Assembly: GCA_033296885.1 (NCBI GenBank)
Contig: MU863976.1
Location: 62,001 to 126,000 of the forward strand
Direction of reading: 5' to 3'
DNA: 64,000 nucleotides
Source of the DNA: Triangularia verruculosa
Taxonomy: Eukaryota; Ascomycota; Sordariomycetes; Sordariales; Podosporaceae
Notes under the pieces: model-generated
Seen by the model: the letters and a program-made list of their open reading frames with translations, nothing else
Told to the model about the DNA's origin: nothing
Database searches by the model: none
Position numbers and translations under genes: made by a program
Shown: positions 43,874 to 56,006 of the stretch, piece by piece
How positions within the stretch are numbered: position 1 is the stretch's first letter
Layout of the letters: each line of letters begins with the position of its first letter

Positions 43874-46800
43874 GATGCTGGTGGTCTGTGGGGTATTGAA
43901 CGAAGTGTTGTAGTGAAATCTCAACCTGTCAGGGAGACTGTACGGTAGAACGTCGTAACGAGCAAGAGAAAGTGGTTGGCGAGAGTAGTATCGGAGCAGG
44001 GAGAAAGAATGACGGGGGCTACGGGACTGCAGGCAAAGGGTATCTGAAGGGCAACGTGGGATCTGGAGACGGGACCTTTATATCCAGCCAAGTCAGGCAT
44101 CTCCATCCAGGACCTTCCTCCCTCCTGACAGACAGACAAGTTACCATGATCTACATGGTACCTTGCTCGGAAGCCACGGCCGGTACTTTCTCGCTGCTAA
44201 AACACTTGACAGATCAGATGGGAGATGGCCGTGTCGATCGATTTCCGTCCCCCCGTCACTGGGCAGCCGGAGTGGTCCGCTGCTAGCTCGACCCTGCAAT
44301 CTTAGCCTGCGGTGCTGATGTGGGTGTTGGTGGCATCCCACATCGCATCCAGGATGCTGTGATGGTTGATCTGGTCGCCGAATTGTCTAAGACCCCGGTC
44401 CTGGTTGGCTGCATGGCATGCGCAGTGCCCAGCAGCAGCAAGATCTGGCGCGGGGTTGTCCGTGGGGTTCGGTCTTCTCGAAGCGAGATTCTCTGTTGAC
44501 CCTTCACTTTTACCGCATGCTGCATCCCCAGCACCAAGATATTGGGATGGCCTCGACACGGGAAACGCCTAAGCGGTAGCGGTAAAGGTGGGCACCGCGG
44601 GCCGACGCCGACAACGGTCCAACGACCTGTTCACACCATCAGGACCAGCTCGACCTCGTCCCAGCACAGCGGTGGGACAAGGGTGCAGCTTGTAGCGAAA
44701 AAGACCCGCTTGTGCCACCAAACCGTTGCCGACTTGTGCTCCAACGACATGCGGATGCCTTGCGGGCAAGACCAGAACAAATGACAGAGTCTCAGCTTCA
44801 CACTCTCGACAGCTGCTCCTGACTCAAAGAGAGGCTTGCGGGAATCCCTCATGCTCGGCACCGGAGGGAACCGGAGCGGGCGGGGCCAACCTCATGATGG
44901 ACGCCCAACGACAAGACGAGACGATGGGTGACAGACAGCATCGGGGCGGGTATCGTGTTGCGCTGGGTGAGGTGGGTGGGATGGACCCTTTTGGCATTTG
45001 TCTTTTCCCGCCTTGCCAGATCCCATCACATTGCAGGCACGAGATCATGTATATGCGGAGCAGACGCAGGACGGCATCCAGCAGGCGCAAAGAGGCAAAC
45101 CGTGGATGGTTGGGCTCCAGGATGATTCGCGGGCAAGAAACCCAATCTCCATACCGATATGGAGTGCCATTCATCTAGCTGCAAGAGCCAGGGCAGAAGA
45201 TGCCAGCGTGCATACATACCGCATGCATCGAGCTAGCCCGACTCGTCGACGGTTCAGATCTCCCCCCTTCCCCTTTTTTTCTCGACGCTGGCCGCGGCAG
45301 CAGCACGACGATAGATTGACGAGATGTGACCCATCACATTTGATCCCCCACATCCGCCTGGAGCCCGTGATTGTCTCGCAATGAGCGATGACGTAGCTGT
45401 CCGCATGTACGGCTCCATCAAAAATAGCTTAATGCGTTATATGTCGCAGGCCATGGCCCGACAACTGGAGAAACCTCGCCATTACTCACTTTTCCGCGGC
45501 TGTTCCTGCCGCTGATGCCATATCGGCCCGGTGAACACAAGAGAGAGAGAGAGTACAGAGGAAGGTCAGGCTCAGCACGTAACACGGAGCAAACTATCCG
45601 CCTAACCTTGCTGCCACGACTGACCGTTCAGAGAGCTGTTGGAACACACGAACGGGCAAGACATGTGCAAACTGGCATGATACCCCCAATCTCATGAGAC
45701 CTGGGGTCTCTCGCTGGTTGCAGTGAGGTGTGAGGTGCAAGGATCCATGGGGTTCCGGACGGGCGATGGCATATTCTCTCGATCTGCACCTGCGAGCCTA
45801 TCACAATGCCAGCCAAACATCGAGTGTTATGCCAGATAGATTGGGGTGACTGGCTCCGGCTGAACTACGAACATACCACCTTGCAAGAAAATGGAGTCAG
45901 CTCCGAAGCTCACGATGGCGACCTCGGTCCTGAGGGGGCAAACATCCATTGGGGTTCACGATGGTACCCTGCGTCCTGTTTCCTCACCTTCCAGACATGC
46001 CATTCTCACCCTTCCGGCCGGTGTTAAACCTTCTAAACACCTCACAAATGTGCAGTTTCCTGAGCGACTCTTCGGCCGAACCAGCAAGGTGCTCTTATTG
46101 CCGAGTCCAAATTGACTGACTGCTCCATGCCGTGATGGAAATCTTGGTCTCCTCAGAAGCCCAATCTATCGATCTAGGGATCTGCCGCACACAATGCCTC
46201 CAACCGTGCAGACTGGAGCAAAAAGCGGTTGGTGACAGGGTCTCCGGGCATTTCGCTCGGTTTCCATTGGCCCGAGGGCCTTGTTCCCCCTCATGACAAG
46301 ATCGAGATCCGGCTCGAAGGGGACTGGGAAACACGTGGTGTCCCTAGAGTGGTGGAGTACGGCGTGTGACCGCAACCTTGACCTTTGAGATTCTGCCGCT
46401 TTGATCGTGTACAAGTGGGTAACAATCTCAAGATTGATCTGCCCGTAATACGGCGATGGATGGCCCGGGGACCACGAATCGACATCCGTCTGCTTGCCCA
46501 GAGTAGGATGCTTTCCTGTGCTTCTTTCCAGCCAACTTGCCAACCAGAGTCTCTGTCGGGGACACGGACAAGCGCAGCTTGGCCTGCTCATCACCGCATA
46601 TCCCGTCACACTTGTGACAACAAATTCACCCCAAGTCTGCCCGACGCCTTTCGGCGCGAGCCATTCTCCATCGCCAACTCGTTCGGAGATGTGACGAGAG
46701 ATGGATCTTGCTGCAGGACAGACCTGGCATGACCCACCGAACCATCTCTCGAGAAAATAAGGAGAGCCTCACTAGATGTGAAGGACGATAAGGCAGTCAA

Positions 46801-48980
46801 CAGACAGACGGAAGGTTGCAGACTGTCGTAATACACTCAACCATATATCAACACATATCGGGAAAGAATTTGAAACACGCATCAACACCTAATGCGGCTA
46901 CACACATGGTAGCTCCTCCTTGACAGATATTTCTACCATCAGACTTTCTCACACAAGCCGATGCCGCAATGGCATCCCGAGAGGTCTAGACCAACCGAAA
47001 GGACCCCGGGATCCTAGGTCGATGCTCGGGGCGAGACATTTCCCACCCCGCTGCCGATCGGTCAAGGTAGTTGACGAATGATGAATCAGTTCACACTTGT
47101 GAGACACTGCAGGTGGGCAGTCGACAGACAACAGTTCGTGGGGCTCCCTATGGTCAACAAACAAGAAGAGGATGCTTCCACCACTCATCTAGAAAATGCA
47201 CATTTCCCAACAGGCAGTTCATTGGTGAAGCAAGGCCAGGTTTAGCAAGCCATTTCGAGCAAGGGCCAACCCACCGGCTACTCGTACCCGTGATGTCCAG
47301 CCAGTCACCCATCCTCGCCGCTCATAACGCCGCCGGTCGACTTTCCGGTCTCCAGTCTGGACTATCACAAGATCTCGACCGCGCCGCCATCACTTCCAGC
47401 TGAGTGGAGCATGGTTGTTGAAACGAACCCCAACTGTTCGCGAAAGCAGTCGAGGAAAGAAGATGAAACAACTCGCCTCATGTTCGGGCTATCGATTCCT
47501 AAGAAAAGAAACTGCTGGTGGAAAGAAAAGATGGGGAAGTTGACGAGGCTGAGCAGCGGCGTCGGGAGGCTCAACTAGCTTGGGAGTGGCAGCAGCCTGA
47601 CGGATGGAACTCGGATGCATGCCTGCCTTTCCTTCCCAACCTGGAGAAGGCTAGGTAAGTAGGTATTGTGCCATTCAATGGATCCGATCAATCCGTTGTC
47701 CGATCTGTCTGTCTGTTAGTAGCCAACAAAATCGTACCTGAACGATCCGCCGCTGATCCCACCTGCCGAAGCAACGTTGACAACCAACGCAGCTGGATAG
47801 TTGACGATATCCGCCAAGTCAAGCAAATGCCTGTCCAAAGAGACAAGAGAAGTTTGGGTGAGGTAGGTAATCAAGAGAAATAACCATATGCACGACACAC
47901 ACGTCAAGACTGTTGTTGACATCAAAATGCAACGCTATCATCTCGGTGCTTACCGCTGATATAACCAATGGAATCCAAAGGATTCGAGCTATCGATCCCA
48001 GATCTCACCCGGACCCGCTGCCAAAAACTTTTGGCAGGAAGAAAACTTGTAATTTCGGCGAATTATCTTACCCGTCCAGCCGTCGTAGCCGTTGTAGGGC
48101 TGGTTGCTTGACGCGCAATTCCCAGATCCAAGGTTCGACTTATTGGTAAACTTGCGCGCTTATAGATTGCGATTTCAGTCTTGGCCAACAACAGTCAGGT
48201 AGTATAAGCACCACCACCCAATAGCAGACGCGTTAGTTTGGTGTTGGCTGTGGGTGGTGATCGCTATCTGGTAGGTACCGTAGGGAAGCATTCAACCAAA
48301 TGGATTAAGCCGATAAGCTGTGAGATTACTCCAAAGCTGAAGCTGCAAGTTCTCAAGTTGCTCCTGCAACTCACTTACAACATTTTCACCGTTTCTTTGC
48401 GACTTACCTTGTACATACCTTACTGAGTCATCAACCTGGCTGGAAGTTCACCAACAGCTCAACCAACAACCAACAGGATCAACATCCGCGAACAACTGAA
48501 CAAGCAGGGGAGCCACGAGACCGAGACCGAACCACCGACCTGACCCCGACCGCCTCAGGAGACCCACGGTTAGGTAAGGCAAGCTGTTGGTTCCTCTGCC
48601 ACTCCAGTCTCTCCTCTTGATATCTCACCTCTCTCCATCAGTCAGTGGCACCGTGGCAGGAAAGGCTCACAGCGGAGTTGTGCGAGCGGGACAGCACGGC
48701 GAGAAACTGTCAGTTTGCGGCACAGAACGTTGACCCATTCACACTTCCGCGTGGTAAACACCTCTCAGCTCTTTTACCTAGCCTTGCCCCGTAAAGAACT
48801 GTGAGGCGTGGAACGGTAAGGTTACAAAGTAACACGATCCGATTCCGTTATGATGCCATTCTCATCCGTTTTTTTTCTTTCTTTTTGACGTTGAACGTTG
48901 AACGAAGTACTTCTTCCTACCGTGGAAGTATACCTATACACCGAAAGGATTCAGGCACACACAATCGCACAACGCTGACG

Positions 48981-49012
48981 GCTGGCTTGCTGGCTTGCTG
49001 GCTGGCTGGCTT
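48981..49012. repeat. GGCT/GGCTT tandem microsatellite
   Basis: Repeated GGCTTGCT and GGCTGGCT units run for about 32 bases within the gene-free region. No function can be assigned. Confidence 0.7.
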
Positions 49013-51756
49013 GGTTGTCACATTCAGGAACAGGAAAAACAAAAAAAACAAGCAATATGATCGGAACGCGGGTATGATGGGGCTTTTTGGTGAGCCAGAC
49101 CAAAAGGTAAGGTACCTGAGGTAGGACAGAGATCTTGCTCTTCTCCCGATGACCGACCGAGCCCGCCGCCCCGAAGCGGGCATTTGAGATTTTGCAGCGT
49201 TTGTCTTTTCTGGTTACCTCAAATGCAGCTTCTTCGTATTTAGGGACAAGAGAGTGTGTTTGATTTCCATCGCTTGTGATTTTGTCTCTCGCTCTTCTTC
49301 CAGCGAATACGAATGGCAGCGTTTTACGCACGCAACACAAGTAAGGTGCACCTGATAATACGATATGAGTTCGATGCTTGAAATAGTTTGAACTATGCTG
49401 CGGTTGATTAGTGTCATGTACCTTAGATAAGTAAGGTATCTATCGCATGGAGTTGAAGGTGTCACCCCGCATTCACAAGCCTGGCTGTGCTTGCTGTGCT
49501 CAACACCACCATGACCACCGTCACCAATTTGCTGGCGTGGCGGGGAAAGACGTATGAACGACCCTGCAGTTCTTATTTATAACTTTAAACTCTTGTGGCT
49601 TTGCTCTTTACATACAGTACTCTCCACCACGATCACATCATCATCCTCGTGATGGATCGATCTACAAAGATCTGCTTGTCCACCTTGAATGCCTGTCTGC
49701 TGTGTCGATTTTACCCCGCCCGCCAGCCTTGCTAGATGATGGGGAATTACGTACGTTTGCATTCCATATATTCTAAACTTGGACCAGTGTCGGCATGGAA
49801 GGGAACGTGGATATAGGAGCAAGGCGCGGTTTTAGGGAGAGACATGCAGTCGGCTCGTCGCGCGCGATGGAATCAAGATCTAGGGAACAAACTCCGGATT
49901 TGGCAAGCCCTGAGGCCCCCTGGCAGTGAAGCTAAATGCAAGACTGACTGAGAGCAGCTGTTGTGCGCAAGGGACGATGGATTCACAGCTATTACCCCGT
50001 GCCACAAAACCATCCATCTCACCGTTCCATAACCCACTGTCTTCTCACGGCGCAGCTGGGCCAGCTAGCTAGCTTCTAGAAAACGCACGAAGACGGTAAA
50101 GCCGGCTGACAAAACTTGAGGAATGAAGATTCTTGAGCCTGGGACGCGCCATCCCGTTTCGAAACGAGACTTATTCATTCTGCCGTCCCGAAGGGCGGGT
50201 TCTAGCCCCGCCGTCTTCCGTCTCCCGTTCAATATATGCGAGAGAGGGAGAGATGGAGGGAGGCAAACTTCAAGGTTGTCTGGATGGGTGCATGACAATA
50301 GCTGGGTGTATAGTGGTTGTTAATCAAGAGCTGCAGAAGGGGCATTTCGGTGCAATTTGGATAGACAGAAGAGCAGGCGTCAGAGTTGGTTTCTCATGTT
50401 GAAAGTGATATATGGTGCAGGAGATATACCGAGTCAACCGAGCTGAAGTGAGGAAGAGGACAGTAGGACCCCTTCTTTATCGTAAAGGGAAGAAACGCAA
50501 AGATCGTCGCTGTATTGGCACTCTGTCGTTCTCTGCCGCAGCACACCACTTCTGGCATGTATGGTGAGGGGAAACGGACAGCTCGCCGATGAGAGAGGTG
50601 TTATCGTGAATCCAGTGGAAGATGCCGTTGGTGATACAGAATTGGCGTACGTAAGCGGTCGTCGGACCATCAGCATCAGATACAACTGACACCTGATACT
50701 TCGTGTTGATTGCTAGCACATGTCTGCTGGCATATTTGGCGCTTATTTTAGTGCCCGTCGGTGACACCAAGTCGGTCGTCTGAACTGTCAATTGATTGAT
50801 AGGTAGATCACCGGTTCCTTCAAACGGCTGTGATAGTTGACTGGCCCTTTGACGGATCAAGATCAAGATCAGATCAGATCAAAAGCCACCACGTGTGTTG
50901 AAGAAGGGCAAACGACCACCACTTGTCCTCAAACAAGCTGAAGGGTTGAAGAATTGCGCAACGGAGAAACAGAACGGGCTTTTGGATGAAATGCAAGCTT
51001 GAAACCGAACTGCCCTGTGCAGGGATAATGGCCTGTAGTGGCACTCCAGTATTGAATAATTGTCCAATAGCAAGAGCCCGCTTGTTCCTGAGTGGACACG
51101 ATCCTTAATTGAGCTAGAACCTCCAGGTCCAGGCTACCTGGAGGTGTGCTGTTGGAGGCTGCGCTGCACGTCGAGGTGAGAAGTATCCGGTACCTGAAAC
51201 TGTCCTCCATTTTTAGGTCCGGACCATGCGCCACCGTGCGCCCGTTGACCAATAACCGTCCGCTTGCCCCTTTAGTAAACGGCGGAGTCCGTTAATCTTG
51301 GACACGCTTTTTCTCCTCTCTCTCCTCACAACTGCCAGGCACCCGAAGCCCTTCTTGCATTCCCATTCCAATGATTCCATGGGCTGTGCGTGTGGCTCCA
51401 GCGTTCCCGCCCGTCTTGCAGACGATCGTTGAACCCCGCACTTATGACTTTCAAGTAGCCCTGTGAGCTACCGCTGAGTGATTAACAACACGTCTTGACT
51501 GGGGCACGGTCTGGTTTTTGATTTTCGAACTCGCTGTTGGTGTGTCGCCGAGAGGGGCTTCTCCGTTTCACCCGTTTAATCTCCAAGTCACTTTGCATAG
51601 ATATTGGGGTCCACAGATACTCGATAGCCTAACGGCCCCCCCAAGCCAAGCTGGGTGCCCTGGTTCGTGTAATCTTCCCACTGCTACCCTCGCCTGCACC
51701 CTTGCTTGCAGGCACTCCGCCCCAAAGGCCTTCCCCCCTTCCCTTTTCCAGCCCCT

Positions 51757-51905
51757 TGTTGTTTCTTCCGCTTCCTCTGGGGCGTGTCCTGCGCTTGTCG
51801 TTCGTTCGTTCCTTCTTCTTACCCTTCCCTTCTCTTTCTCCCCCCCTTCCAGTCCGTCGACATCTCCAACCCGGCGATACCTCTTCACCAAGTCTCCCGA
51901 CCGAC
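51757..51905 (+). promoter_or_regulatory. Pyrimidine-rich tract upstream of msb2
   Basis: A C/T-rich segment of about 150 bases lies roughly 800 bases before the msb2 start codon. CT-rich tracts commonly flank transcription starts in filamentous fungi, so this may mark the msb2 transcription start and imply a long 5' leader. The assignment is inference. Confidence 0.3.
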
Positions 51906-52467
51906 GTCGTTGCCGCCAGACAACACGCGCGACTCGTCGACTTGTCCTCCGAAGAAGACCCATCCAACCGGCGACCTCCCGATGCCCGCTCTGACATGAC
52001 CCGTGGGCGCGATTATTCGAGACCACGAAGGTGAAGCACCGAAAGAAAAACCAGCAAAAATTCAAAGACCAATTGGACGACTTCTCGTCCAGACACTCTT
52101 TTATTGAAACAACTATCGCATTCGACTCTCGAGTCGCAGCAAATTGTGAGTTGGATTGGATTTGAGCTATAGGTGGATTGGTGGATTGGTGGACAAGTGA
52201 GAGGGAGGGCTGCATAAGGGGTTTGAGGGCGTACAAGAGCCGGCCGACCAGCGCATGCGACCACGAGCACGGAAGACAACACCCAATTTCTACCGTCTGC
52301 AGGGTCGATCGTGGGGATCAGTTCATGCGACTGAAGTCATTCGGGAACGCGGGAGGAACGCATTTCTCAAAAACCAGGTTCACTAACTCCATATGTCATC
52401 AGAACACACACATACACACTCGTTGATACTTTGTTGTCAAGTACATTCATTATTTATATCCTGACAA

Positions 52468-52618
52468 GTGAGTGTTGCCTCACAAATCCGAGTACGGGAC
52501 CGGCCCGGGGTGGCGCTGACAATGCATTGTTTGGGAATCGCCAGACACACCACATACTAACACTCACAAACTTTCGGCGTCGGCTTCAAAGCTCATTCAA
52601 TTCAATTCAGCTAACTAG
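52468..52618 (+). other. Possible 5'-leader intron of msb2
   Basis: A good donor GTGAGT begins at 52468. An ACTAAC branch-like sequence lies near 52554, and acceptors are available at TTCAAAG (52591) or CTAACTAG (52618), just before the start codon at 52666. It would lie in the untranslated leader and so has no frame support. Confidence 0.3.
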
Positions 52619-52665
52619 CTCCGAAAAACCCGAACCAAACGCATCTGGAATAGGTAGAGGGCAGA

Positions 52666-55113
52666 ATGAAGACAGCTTCGGTTTTGGTGGCGGCCTTAAT
52701 GGCCGCCTCGTCCGCGGCTGCCGTCGCGACCAAGCCTAGGATTTACTTTCCGCGACACGTGAGGAGGCAGTTTGGGAATTCGACATCAACCACTTCGCTC
52801 GATCCCGAGTTGAGCGCGTCGACGACAGATGGTGTGAGCGTAACAGTCATTGTTACTTCAGTGCCTGTCGCCACTGTCACCATCACACCGACCTCGACCT
52901 CGACACCAGATCCCATCGATGACGGTGAAGATGAGGAGGAGGAGGAAGAGGAAGAAGAGGAGCCAATTGTTATTGTGCCCAGCGGTATTGTCACTACCAC
53001 GGCCACTTCCACTTCCACCGTCGCGTCGGAGACTGTCACGGAAACCGCAACGGAAACCTCGACCGAATCTGTGACGGAGTCGACCACGGCTGCGTCATCC
53101 ACTCCTGCGGATGAGGAGACCACCACCTCGACACCAACCGAAGAGGAGTCTGCAGTGACGCCCACTGCTTCAGCGACAACTTCGCAAGCACCTGAGTCTA
53201 CAGAGACCACGACTGAGGAACCGGAGACAATTGTTTCTACTCCTACCTTTGGGCCGACTGCACCTCTCACCACCACTACCACCAGTGGTGAGCCTGAGTC
53301 CACAGAGACGTCGACTGGGGAGCCTGAGCCAACTGTTACCAGCACTGAGCCCGAGCCAACTGTTACTAGCACTGAGCCCGAGCCACCTGTCACGACGACT
53401 AGCACCGAACCTGGGCCAACTATTAACAGCACTGAGCCCGAGCCTCCCGTCACTACCAGCGCTGAGCCTGAGCCAACGACTTCTGGTTTGATCCCCGGAC
53501 TTCCGATCAGCCTTAACACCACCCTGCTTGACATCACAACCCTGCTCCCCACCATCATTAACCCTCAGCCAACCCCAACGAACACTACTTCTGAGGAGAC
53601 AATCTCAATTCCCACAGACGTGCCCACTAGCATTATCACCGATGTCCCAGAGCCTACCGACGTCACCAGTGAACCAGTAACGGATGAGCCTACTACAGTC
53701 ACCAGCGAGCCAGTCACAGATGTCCCTACCTCTGTCACCACCACAGATGAACCAGGACCTACCCTTGGCCCAGGAAACAGCACTTCTACCGAGCCTCCCA
53801 CAACTCTTCCACCAGACACCACCACTGCCGGACCGACAAGTATCCCTACAGACATAACCAGCAATCCGTTCAGCAACACCACGATTTCTGAGCCAACAAT
53901 CACCACCGACCAGCCGCCCATTACAACCGATGAGCCAACCACCAGTGTTATCACGGACAGCTCTTCCGTTCCAGTGTCAAGCAACAGTACCTTCATCACG
54001 ATTTCTAGCACGATTTCTAGCACGATTGTTAGCGAGACCAGTGTAGATGTCACTGTTGAGCCTACGCCTGTTCCGACCACTAGCGACCTGAGAACCAGTG
54101 AGCGTGTTACCAGCATCGGCGTGATTGGAAGCACAACACAGTCAGCACCATGGCTTCCAACTACCATCATCGTGGCGCCAACTTTGACCACGGCGTCGGG
54201 TGCCGTTCCCACAACAGCCAGCGGCATCCCCACGACTTTCCCCAAGGCTATCCAGCCTGAGAACGGAAACGATGAGGTCCCCGATGATACGGTTCTGATT
54301 CAGATTGGCTTCCGCGAGGGATACAACTACCCCTTCTTGGTCAGCGAGAACAAGGCTGCTGCGCAAATCTTCAAGTATCTCCCCAGGGCGCTGGCTGAGG
54401 CGGCTCAGTTCGACATCTCGAAGGCCCAGGTTAAGAGACTGGTTCCTTTGGACACCTTGAGCTCGTTGGGCTACATCACCGCCTGCGCCATTGTCACATA
54501 CCCGCAGTCGATGGTGGATGCGTTGTCTAGTGATATCAAGTTCCCCAACGCTCCTCTGTACAGAAATCCCGATATCCTCGTTTACAACCTCACTCAGCAA
54601 ATCAACCCAGCCATCCCCATCCAGTACGGCTCGACCTACGAGGGTGGTTCGATCGCTGGACCTGGAGGTGGTGGCGGTGCCAACGGTGGCGGCAGCGGGG
54701 GTGACCCCTTCGGCACTGGCGGCGATAGCAACAACCCGACGGGATCCCAGCGTGGAACCACCGCCGCTATTGCCGGCGGTGCCGTCGCTGTGGCTGCCGC
54801 GTACGGTGTGGTCATGTTCGTCATTGCCCGTCGGTACAAGCGCAAGAAGCAGCTTCACCGCCGCGCCAGCTCCATCAGCAACCCATCGGACATGCGGGAC
54901 ACGCCTCGCGGCGGCAGCCCTGCGCTCATGGGTGGAGCTCTTCTGAGCAGGGATTTCACCGGTTACGGCGCTGTCGCGGCTGGCTCGGGATCCGGGTCGA
55001 CGGGACAACCAGGTGGCCGGGATAGCCACGGCAGCGGACGGAGTGGCGCCGGGAACTCGGGACGCTTCATCTCTGCGCCTGTCGCGGCTGAGAACTCGCT
55101 CGGGTGGAACTGA
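52666..55113 (+). CDS. msb2: Msb2-type signalling mucin
   Basis: Msb2 is a cell-surface sensor that, with Sho1, activates the filamentous-growth or pathogenicity MAP-kinase pathway and, in some fungi, the HOG pathway. The single exon encodes 815 residues. Residues 1-20 (MKTASVLVAALMAASSAAAV) form a signal peptide. Residues about 40-520 are Ser/Thr/Pro-rich, as expected of heavily O-glycosylated mucins, with imperfect TEPEPT/VTST repeats near 220-270 and an acidic Glu run near 90. The conserved membrane-proximal domain (about 530-663) shows LIQIGFREGYNYPFLV, IFKYLPRAL and LGYITACAIVTYP. This is the stretch in fungal Msb2 proteins where cleavage occurs. A Gly-rich spacer precedes the transmembrane helix (about 700-721), stop-transfer RRYKRKK and a Ser/Gly-rich cytosolic tail of about 94 residues. 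The family match rests on the membrane-proximal domain. Confidence 0.88.
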   Translation: MKTASVLVAALMAASSAAAVATKPRIYFPRHVRRQFGNSTSTTSLDPELSASTTDGVSVTVIVTSVPVATVTITPTSTSTPDPIDDGEDEEEEEEEEEEPIVIVPSGIVTTTATSTSTVASETVTETATETSTESVTESTTAASSTPADEETTTSTPTEEESAVTPTASATTSQAPESTETTTEEPETIVSTPTFGPTAPLTTTTTSGEPESTETSTGEPEPTVTSTEPEPTVTSTEPEPPVTTTSTEPGPTINSTEPEPPVTTSAEPEPTTSGLIPGLPISLNTTLLDITTLLPTIINPQPTPTNTTSEETISIPTDVPTSIITDVPEPTDVTSEPVTDEPTTVTSEPVTDVPTSVTTTDEPGPTLGPGNSTSTEPPTTLPPDTTTAGPTSIPTDITSNPFSNTTISEPTITTDQPPITTDEPTTSVITDSSSVPVSSNSTFITISSTISSTIVSETSVDVTVEPTPVPTTSDLRTSERVTSIGVIGSTTQSAPWLPTTIIVAPTLTTASGAVPTTASGIPTTFPKAIQPENGNDEVPDDTVLIQIGFREGYNYPFLVSENKAAAQIFKYLPRALAEAAQFDISKAQVKRLVPLDTLSSLGYITACAIVTYPQSMVDALSSDIKFPNAPLYRNPDILVYNLTQQINPAIPIQYGSTYEGGSIAGPGGGGGANGGGSGGDPFGTGGDSNNPTGSQRGTTAAIAGGAVAVAAAYGVVMFVIARRYKRKKQLHRRASSISNPSDMRDTPRGGSPALMGGALLSRDFTGYGAVAAGSGSGSTGQPGGRDSHGSGRSGAGNSGRFISAPVAAENSLGWN

Positions 55114-55547
55114 AAGAACCCACGCATGTTTTTTTTTTTTTTTTTGCCCTGGATTACGACCTGATCTGACCGCCATGTAGCCCGCCGCCATTTCCGGGGT
55201 GTGTGTGTGTGTTGCTTCTCGATGCCGATTCTGAAAATATCTTTTACTCTTCGATTGCAAAGCAACAAACATGAGCCGACCTCTCTCCTCTCAAGCGACG
55301 ACGATGACGACGGAAATTTTCTGCCATTTTTGACGTTTGAGTGAAGAGCGAGAATCCCGGAATTCTTTTCTGTTTTGTTTCCTGTCCATTTATCAGCTTC
55401 GATACCCCTCGGGCGGTTTTTAGCGCGTGTTGATTTGCTTTCTTTTTAAACCGCTTTCCGCAAGAGTCTTTTTTGTTACCAGGCATCTTTTATCAACTGC
55501 AAAAAGCCTCACACTTCGGACGACGTTCTTGTTGTATAGAAACAGAC

Positions 55548-55563
55548 GGGGGGGTGGGGGGGG
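55548..55563 (+). repeat. G-tract
   Basis: Seven G, one T and eight G in a row. It is in principle capable of G-quadruplex formation in DNA, or in RNA if the msb2 transcript extends this far. Confidence 0.8.
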
Positions 55564-55987
55564 AAACGGAGAAAGGCTCCACGCGCAAAGAAGATGCCCC
55601 CTTGTTTTTTTTTTTACTACACCGTTCGACTCACCACACACATAAACACACACAACCAACCACCCAACCAACTTTTTTTGATCTGTTACCTTTTTTTTAC
55701 TGTTATTTACAAATTTGTTGTTATTTATACAATCTTCTTCTTCTCGAGATATGGGACGGGGAAAAAGGAAAGGGCGAAACACTTCAAAAATTCATTAACC
55801 TAACTAACCCCCATCAAAACCGGGTCGTATTTATTCTTTTTCTTCTTGATTTGGAACTTTGTGTATAAAGAAAGTGGAGACGATGGGGGAGGGGAGGTGG
55901 TGTTTTTTTTCTTCTTTTTACTCGTGCCATATTTTGAGACTTGATCTTTCTGCCTCATCACTGTTTCTCACCTACTACTTACTGTAA

Positions 55988-56006
55988 GGGGGGGGGGGGG
56001 GGGGGG
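55988..56006 (+). repeat. 19-base G homopolymer
   Basis: An uninterrupted run of G about 875 bases after the msb2 stop codon. Its exact length may be affected by sequencing error. Confidence 0.8.

Larger units (their letters stand above)
43874..52665. other. 8.8-kb region without recognisable genes
   Basis: I looked for exons on both strands and found none that I would support. The open frames are short (at most 158 codons), overlap one another and have no domains or paired splice signals. The left end is the FKBP promoter; on the minus strand GATATAAAGG (around 44075-44085) is a TATA-like element. GC content is not depressed, so mutated transposon remains are unlikely. A GGCT-type tandem run lies at about 48981-49012 and GATCA repeats at about 50858-50880. 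The right end holds a pyrimidine-rich tract and a possible leader intron before msb2 (listed separately). Long regulatory sequence or non-coding transcripts are the likeliest content. Confidence 0.5.

Noticed and set aside
44726..45178. 150-codon plus-strand open frame in the gene-free region
   Set aside because: Composition is not protein-like, there is no domain or splice support, and an antisense frame of similar length overlaps it.
47960..48140. GGATTCGAGC and GGTTCGACTT strings resembling tRNA B-boxes
   Set aside because: Flanking bases do not form a five-pair T-stem and there is no A-box at the right distance.
50120..50230. A T-arm-like hairpin (GCGGG TTCTAGC CCCGC) suggesting a tRNA gene
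   Set aside because: The stem and seven-base loop fit, but no matching acceptor stem, D-arm or A-box lies upstream, and the reverse strand does not form a cloverleaf either.
50477..50866. 129-codon minus-strand open frame
   Set aside because: The text looks moderately protein-like, but its upstream end has only a TTG, no ATG start or splice acceptor fits, and no domain is recognisable.
53565..55272. Long minus-strand open frames opposite msb2
   Set aside because: They are antisense shadows of the Ser/Thr/Pro-rich mucin codons (Val/Gly-rich mirror).
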